This document shows positions 59,098-64,000 of a DNA stretch of 64,000 nt, piece by piece. The notes beneath the pieces were generated by a model. That model had not been told where the DNA came from, did no database searches, and saw only the letters and a program-made list of their open reading frames with translations. The stretch is taken from positions 22,198,501 through 22,262,500 of the forward strand of contig OY727094.1 in the NCBI GenBank assembly GCA_963402885.1, read 5' to 3'. This DNA is from Antedon bifida (taxonomy: Eukaryota; Echinodermata; Crinoidea; Comatulida; Antedonidae). Position 1 is the first letter of the stretch, and the number at the start of each line of letters is the position of its first letter. The position numbers and the translations under genes are program-made.

Positions 59098-59975
59098 TAG
59101 TCAACACTTTTTCTTATACGTACGGTTCTAAGGACACTACTAAGACCCCTGCCATTCGTCGCACCCAAGTATTACGCCCTCCTAGCAGCTTAACTACTCT
59201 GTGGCCCGGTGACTTCATAGAGTTACAAATCCCACAAGATGTTTCGACTCATGATAATGAGCTTGCCCTTGAACCTCGCAGCTATACTCATCGACCTCCT
59301 ACCTGGCCAGAGTATGGTACTATTCACAGCATTGACGGAAAAATTCACATTGAAAATAATACATCATTACATCAGGTTCTTAAGCGAAATGAACACTTCT
59401 GTCAGATACGCCCTGTCTTTGTTCCGGACGATTGTAATACCTATGATCACACTCGTAAACCTCCTGTGAAAACCAGTTCATTACCACGCCCAACACAATC
59501 GACACTACATTCATTGCGAATTCACCTTGACCCTGATCATATCATTCCCCCAACAATTCGACAAAGATTTAAATCTTTTAACAAAGAGTTTGATGTTTTT
59601 TTTGATCCGCATATCAAATGCTATAATGGCGCAGCCGGTCCCTTCCAAGCCGTCGTTAACATGGGCCCTGTACAGCCTCCACAGCGAAAAGGCAGAGTTC
59701 CACAGTATTCGCAAGACAAGCTTGTTGAGCTTCAAGAGAAGTTTGACGACTTCGAGAAGATTGGTGTTTTTGTGCGACCAGAAGATGCGGGTATTCAGGT
59801 AGAATATTTAAACCCATCATTCTTAGTAAAGAAAGACAGCGGAGGATTCCGCCTTGTCACCGCCTTTGCGGATGTTGGTCGATACGCGAAACCTCAGCCT
59901 TCACTAATGCCCGACGTAAATTCTGTACTTCGTCATATTGCTAGGTGGAAGTACATTATCTCTACAGATCTCACT
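59098..59975 (+). pseudogene. Gypsy-type pol: linker and N-terminal reverse transcriptase
   Basis: A 181-residue open frame (59466-60011) holds the RT entry: 'LDPDHIIPPTIRQRFKSFNK', 'GRVPQYSQDKLVELQEKFDD', 'NPSFLVKKDSGGFRLVTAFA' and 'WKYIISTDLT'. The RT stops at DLT around 59975, where an antisense LINE scrap begins. No aspartic protease motif appears between Gag and RT, so a deletion joined them. RNase H and integrase are missing. Confidence 0.75.
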
Positions 59976-60190
59976 ATGGCACACTCTGAACAAAGCCCAA
60001 CATACATTTAGCTTTGGAAACAATGAAATGGACATGGTCATCCCAGGTCAATTTTGAGTTAAAAGTGACACCAGGTATTTAAAAATACCAGACAAAAGGT
60101 ATTTAGCATATTCGTCTTCATAACATTGAAAGGCATGCAATTTGCTTGGCTCCACAGACTAAGTCGGTCCAGATCAGCTTGAAGGTTTAG
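59976..60190 (-). pseudogene. LINE scrap truncating the Gypsy element
   Basis: On the minus strand 'LQADLDRLSLWSQANCMPFN' and 'YLGVTFNSKLTWDDHVHF' give the RT thumb pattern. It interrupts the Gypsy RT after DLT. Confidence 0.6.
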
Positions 60191-60214
60191 TTAATTAATT
60201 TATTTGTTGACCCA

Positions 60215-62148
60215 TTCACCTTTGGATCGGTGGCACTCACAACATGCGGTGTGGTCCAAAAACAAAACATAAGAAATTGAAAAAAAACTAAAAGAAAATT
60301 AAACTATGTACAAGCAACAATACAACAGAAACGGTCATTGGGAATATTTCAACGAAGACCGTTTCTCCCATGACAAGCTTAAATATCTTTTACAAAATTT
60401 ATCAAATGCGTTGTAAGAATTGTCAGAGAGAAGAATATACTCTCCTTTTAAGATAAAACTTAGTTTGCTTTCATCATTTGCATATAATTATTGTGCCCAT
60501 ATGCCATAATCATTACAGAGTGTCAATTCATTTTCTAGTTTTCTTAATTCTTCTTTTCTGATTTCGTCAAAAGCATTACAGTTCAATAAAAAATGGTTAA
60601 TATTTTCAGATTCACCATTAATAAATAGAGTGCAAAAGCCTGTGGTTTCGTTTGATCATTTACTTGTTTTACATTCTAGAGGTAGGGTGTTTGATCTAGC
60701 CTTAAACTTTAGACTGGCACCATAGAAATTTGTTTTGTCTAGAAGATATTTTTCTAATTTTGGTTCAGGTTTTAATTTGGAGTAAATGTTTAAAGAAGTT
60801 TTGTTTAGTAAATTATTTGACCACTCTGATTTATATGATTTCATGTTCAATATTCCTAACAGAAAATGGTGTGAACGACAGATTTTTGATATTAAACACT
60901 TTATCATAAAAGTTCACACCATGTGTACATTTGTCAAATGTATCAGCACAACTACTTAAGAATTTATACTTTAGGTTATTTAAGTTGCAATCAGTTTACA
61001 GTGTAGAGCAATATTTGGCCTTCTACCAACATCCATTTCTATAAATCTATTGAATAACTTTGTCCTCGACAATTCGTGTATTTGAGATAAAGGGGCCCAA
61101 CCAAGATCACCATAAAGGGCTTCGCAGGGTGTGTATCGTGGAGCCTTTAGTAAATAACGTGCCATTTGTAGTTGAAGCTTTTCTAAGTCTTCATTATCTT
61201 TCATTGATCTACTATACCAAACACTACTTGCATAATTGATTGATGGAAGTGCGATTGCCTTCCAAAGTATATTACCATAATATATTCTATTAAAGTTATC
61301 AAGATTAGATATTATACCTTTGATGTAAGCTATTAGTCGGTTCCCTTTCTGTTTGACATGTTCATAATGTGTGTGCTCTCTTAAATTTGATGTGATATAG
61401 ACGCCCAAATATTTGTAATTATTTACCTCTTAATTGTCTTTTCCCCTAATTTCCAATTTTTATTCTTATTTATGTGTTTACCTATACAACCATAACATTG
61501 GATTTGTCGTGATTAAAACCTAATTTCCATTCATTAGCAAATCTACCTAACATTTTTGTCATTTCTTTTTCGTCATTAGCTATTAGGATAACATCATCGG
61601 ATGATGTTATCCTAATAGCTAATGACGAAAAAGAATCAGCCCAAAAAAAGGCCACCCATCCAACTACCATTCATTTGGACACCTAAGTTACTATCACGAA
61701 GAAGTTTAACAAACTCATTTATAAAAATTGAAAATAAAATTGGTGAGAGAACACACCCTTGCTTTACACCTTTATGAATATCAAATTCATCTGTCAAACT
61801 TTCTCCTACTCTAACTTTAGCTTTAACATCATTATAAAGAGAGCTAATAAGCCTCCAAACTTTCCCCCTTACAGCTGCATCCCATACAGATTTTAAAAGG
61901 CCCGACAAACACTATCAAAAGCTTTGCGGAAATTCAGGAAGGCTAGATGTGTAGTTTTGCCTACATTTGATCGGCAACATAAAATACTCTTTAGAGTGAA
62001 GATGTGGTCTTCAGATCTGTGGTCAGATCTAAAGCTCCCTGAACTTTCAAAAGAAAGTTATCTTCTTCTATAAAACTTGATATGTACATAGTGGTGACTC
62101 TATTAAATATTTTTGACACACAAGAAGTTAATGAAATGCCTCTATAAT
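60215..62148 (-). pseudogene. LINE reverse transcriptase and C-terminus (RTE-like style)
   Basis: Minus-strand order: 'YRGISLTSCVSKIFNRVTTM' starting at 62148, 'FLNFRKAFDSVCR', 'KGVKQGCVLSPILFSIFINE' (about 61760), a catalytic 'DDVILIANDEKE' (about 61600-61560), 'WKLGFNHDKSNVMVV', 'INYASSVWYSRSMKDNEDLE', 'GDLGWAPLSQIHELSRTKLF', then 'KARSNTLPLECKTSK' and a 'CTLFINGESENINHFLL' tail (about 60620). The 61908-61636 frame and the 142-residue 61408-60980 frame are the longest open pieces. A 35-bp foldback sits exactly at the active site (61563-61635), and the 5' side is cut by the hAT element at 62149. Confidence 0.8.
61563..61635. repeat. Perfect 35-bp inverted repeat, 3-base spacer
   Basis: Left arm 61563-61597, spacer CGG at 61598-61600, right arm 61601-61635, no mismatches. 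The left arm encodes the RT catalytic DDVILIA region on the minus strand. The right arm is its inverted copy and displaces the residues that should precede the DD. Confidence 0.95.
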
Positions 62149-64000
62149 CAGTGGCGTATCCAGGATTTTGAAGTAGGGGGGGCCGGGAATTGCCAATTTG
62201 CCGACAAAATTCATGCTGGTGATCAATATATGTTATAGGTTGTATAGTTCATGTTTTATTACATTTAGTAGTGGAGTTCACTAGTTTGAAAAATATAGTA
62301 ATTCGACATAATATAGACATGATTATAACTACTATCTTATATATTTACACAATCAAAATTGTACCCACAAGTTGTATCAAACAATTTGAAAAAAAAATCA
62401 ACCGCTGCCGAGTACAACAATAATGGTTAACTTTTAAAAATAAAACGCGCGGATTTCGCATACAGCACAAATGCAATACAATAACAAAAACCTATATGCT
62501 TTATGTGACATATTGAACAACTCTTTAGTTTAATTTAATCTTGCGTGGTCGCATCTCTGCAAAAGTTTGTATAGCGTGGTCAAAGCTGATAGATTTTGCG
62601 ATTTTTCTCTCTATTGATAGAATAGCTAGTCCAGAAAGCCGGTTCCTGTCCCATAGTAGATCGCCTGTAATCTTTGATGATCTTTAGCTTTGAAAATCTC
62701 CGTTCCGTCTCTACCGAAGTAGCGGGTATTGTACAAAATATTGTATATAGCCTGTACAAATTGGGCATTACAATCCATAGATTCGACTGGAACAAGTACT
62801 TAAACATATCTTGTGCCGATGCATTTTGTGGTATTTCGGTTGTAGATGCATTCACAATATGTTGTTTCCATGCATCATACTCGGATCTTACTGCTGGATC
62901 AATATCTGGGTGTGGACCAGATCCATAAACTTTAGAGAGGTCTTCCAGCTCCTTGGTGACTGTTTCATTGTCTCTCTTTTTCATTAGAGATGGCGTCAAT
63001 AGAACACTGAATGCCTTCAGAATGTCACGATTTGCTGCAAACCGTTCCTTAATTTGCATACGACATATGTCTATGCAGCCATAAAATACATTAGCTTTAA
63101 AGGACTCTTCAGGTGTGAGTACCTCATCTCCTGCCAGTTCACCGCTTTGTTGCTTTCGTCGTCTTGACGCTCATTAATGTCTTGTAATATTCGTCGCTTC
63201 TCTTATCTGCCAGTGCTTTTTCAGCTCTTGCAATGCGTCAGAAGCCACACGAATTGTCTCAAGGATGTCTTTGAGAACTGTAAAAGCTGCAATGTCAAAC
63301 GTAGACACACTTTCCAAAAGACCAATTGCATTCGACACAATTTTGCTGTCATGTTCCTAACAATGCTGGTAGAGTTTTTTCAATTGTCCTTAGGGAGTCG
63401 CAGTGACTAGCCCACCTGGTTTCTGAAAGTCTTTTCAGGGATGATGGATGCTGTATGTTTCGCTATTTTTGACATCTGACAAAGATAGAATCTCGTTTTG
63501 GACTAGCTTCGATAAATACATACAGTCGTTCTACTATACCGAAAAAGTTCTTGCACAGGATATTGGATTTGAAGGCAGCCACAAGGACTAGATTAAGGCA
63601 GTGATTGCTGCAATGTACATACAAAGCTTTAGGATTTTCATTCAAGACTTTGGTTTTCAAGCCATTATACCTGCCTGACATGTTACTAGTTCCATCATAC
63701 CCCTGACCTCTTAGTTTCTTGATATCAAGTCCCCATGTCTTTAACGTCTCACATAGACATTTGAATAACGCTTCAGCAGTCGTAGATTCGACATTTTGGA
63801 ACTTGAGAAACGACTTGTATGTTTCTCCTTCAAGGGCATACCTAAGAACAAACTAGACTTGCTCAACACGGGCACAGTCGGAAGTTTCATCCATGATTAT
63901 GCTGTAACAGTCGGCCTTAATTATACGATCTATGATGTGCTTCCGTACAGTAGTTGACAGTGCTGCAATGAAGTCATTCTGTATTATAGGAGAAAAGTAT
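62149..64000 (-). mobile_element. hAT transposon with ZMYM1-like transposase remnant, cut by window edge
   Basis: The left end starts CAGTGGCGTATCCAGGATTT at 62149 plus a G-rich stretch, a hAT-type terminus. The transposase reads on the minus strand. From 64000: 'KADCYSIIMDETSD' (first catalytic-type Asp), 'GQGYDGTSNMSGRYNGLKTK' with 'VHCSNHCLNLVLV' (about 63700-63590) and 'RLSETRWASHCDSL'. After decay comes the C-terminal dimerisation domain, 'IPATSVETERRFSKLK' (62730-62680). The 159-residue frame 63059-62580 and the 72-residue frame 63681-63463 are the open parts. Stops and shifts near 63850 and 63100-63360 make it inactive. The other terminus lies beyond the window. Confidence 0.8.

Overview
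This is a eukaryotic, AT-rich, repeat-dense genomic window. The mix of LINE fragments, BEL/Pao and Gypsy LTR elements, hAT, MULE and Helitron-like DNA transposons, a tRNA-derived SINE and frequent 'taggcctag'-type strings suggests a marine invertebrate, perhaps an echinoderm. That assignment is an inference and cannot be fixed from the sequence alone. No bacterial operons, rRNA genes, intact tRNA genes or CRISPR arrays were seen.

Only one intact host-like coding region is convincing. It is a 473-residue single-pass immunoglobulin-superfamily receptor encoded in one uninterrupted exon on the + strand (14254-15675). It has three Ig domains, a membrane anchor and a tyrosine-bearing tail. A plausible untranslated upstream exon ends at 10062 and a matching acceptor lies at 14029-14030.

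Layout. 0.8-8.3 kb: a short hAT-type element with both ends, a dispersed repeat, a small inverted-repeat element, two decayed LINE pieces, then a degenerate tandem array. 8.4-13.8 kb: a SINE and four copies of a short TTAA-flanked element, all upstream of the receptor. 17-31 kb: mostly AT-rich sequence with a Helitron-like element (22.5-23.1 kb), a LINE endonuclease fragment (24-25.2 kb) and a TIR element (28.8-29.8 kb). 31.2-31.9 kb: a minisatellite of about 51 bp, about 14 units. 36-41 kb: a LINE scrap, a Helitron 3' end, and a SINE-plus-TIR-element nest inside a dispersed repeat. 42.8-49.1 kb: a decayed BEL/Pao retrotransposon on the minus strand with a LINE inserted between Gag and protease. 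50.4-55.0 kb: a Helitron-like element with tandem 182-bp units, and a Rex1-like LINE inserted in a related remnant. 55-64 kb: a graveyard with MULE transposase, LINE tails, Gypsy gag/RT, another LINE with a 35-bp foldback at its RT active site, and a hAT transposase running off the right edge.

The elements do not form a pathway. Their relations are insertions into one another, and several nests can be ordered in time from the sequence. Apart from the receptor, every coding segment is frameshifted, truncated or cut by stops, so they are annotated as remnants.
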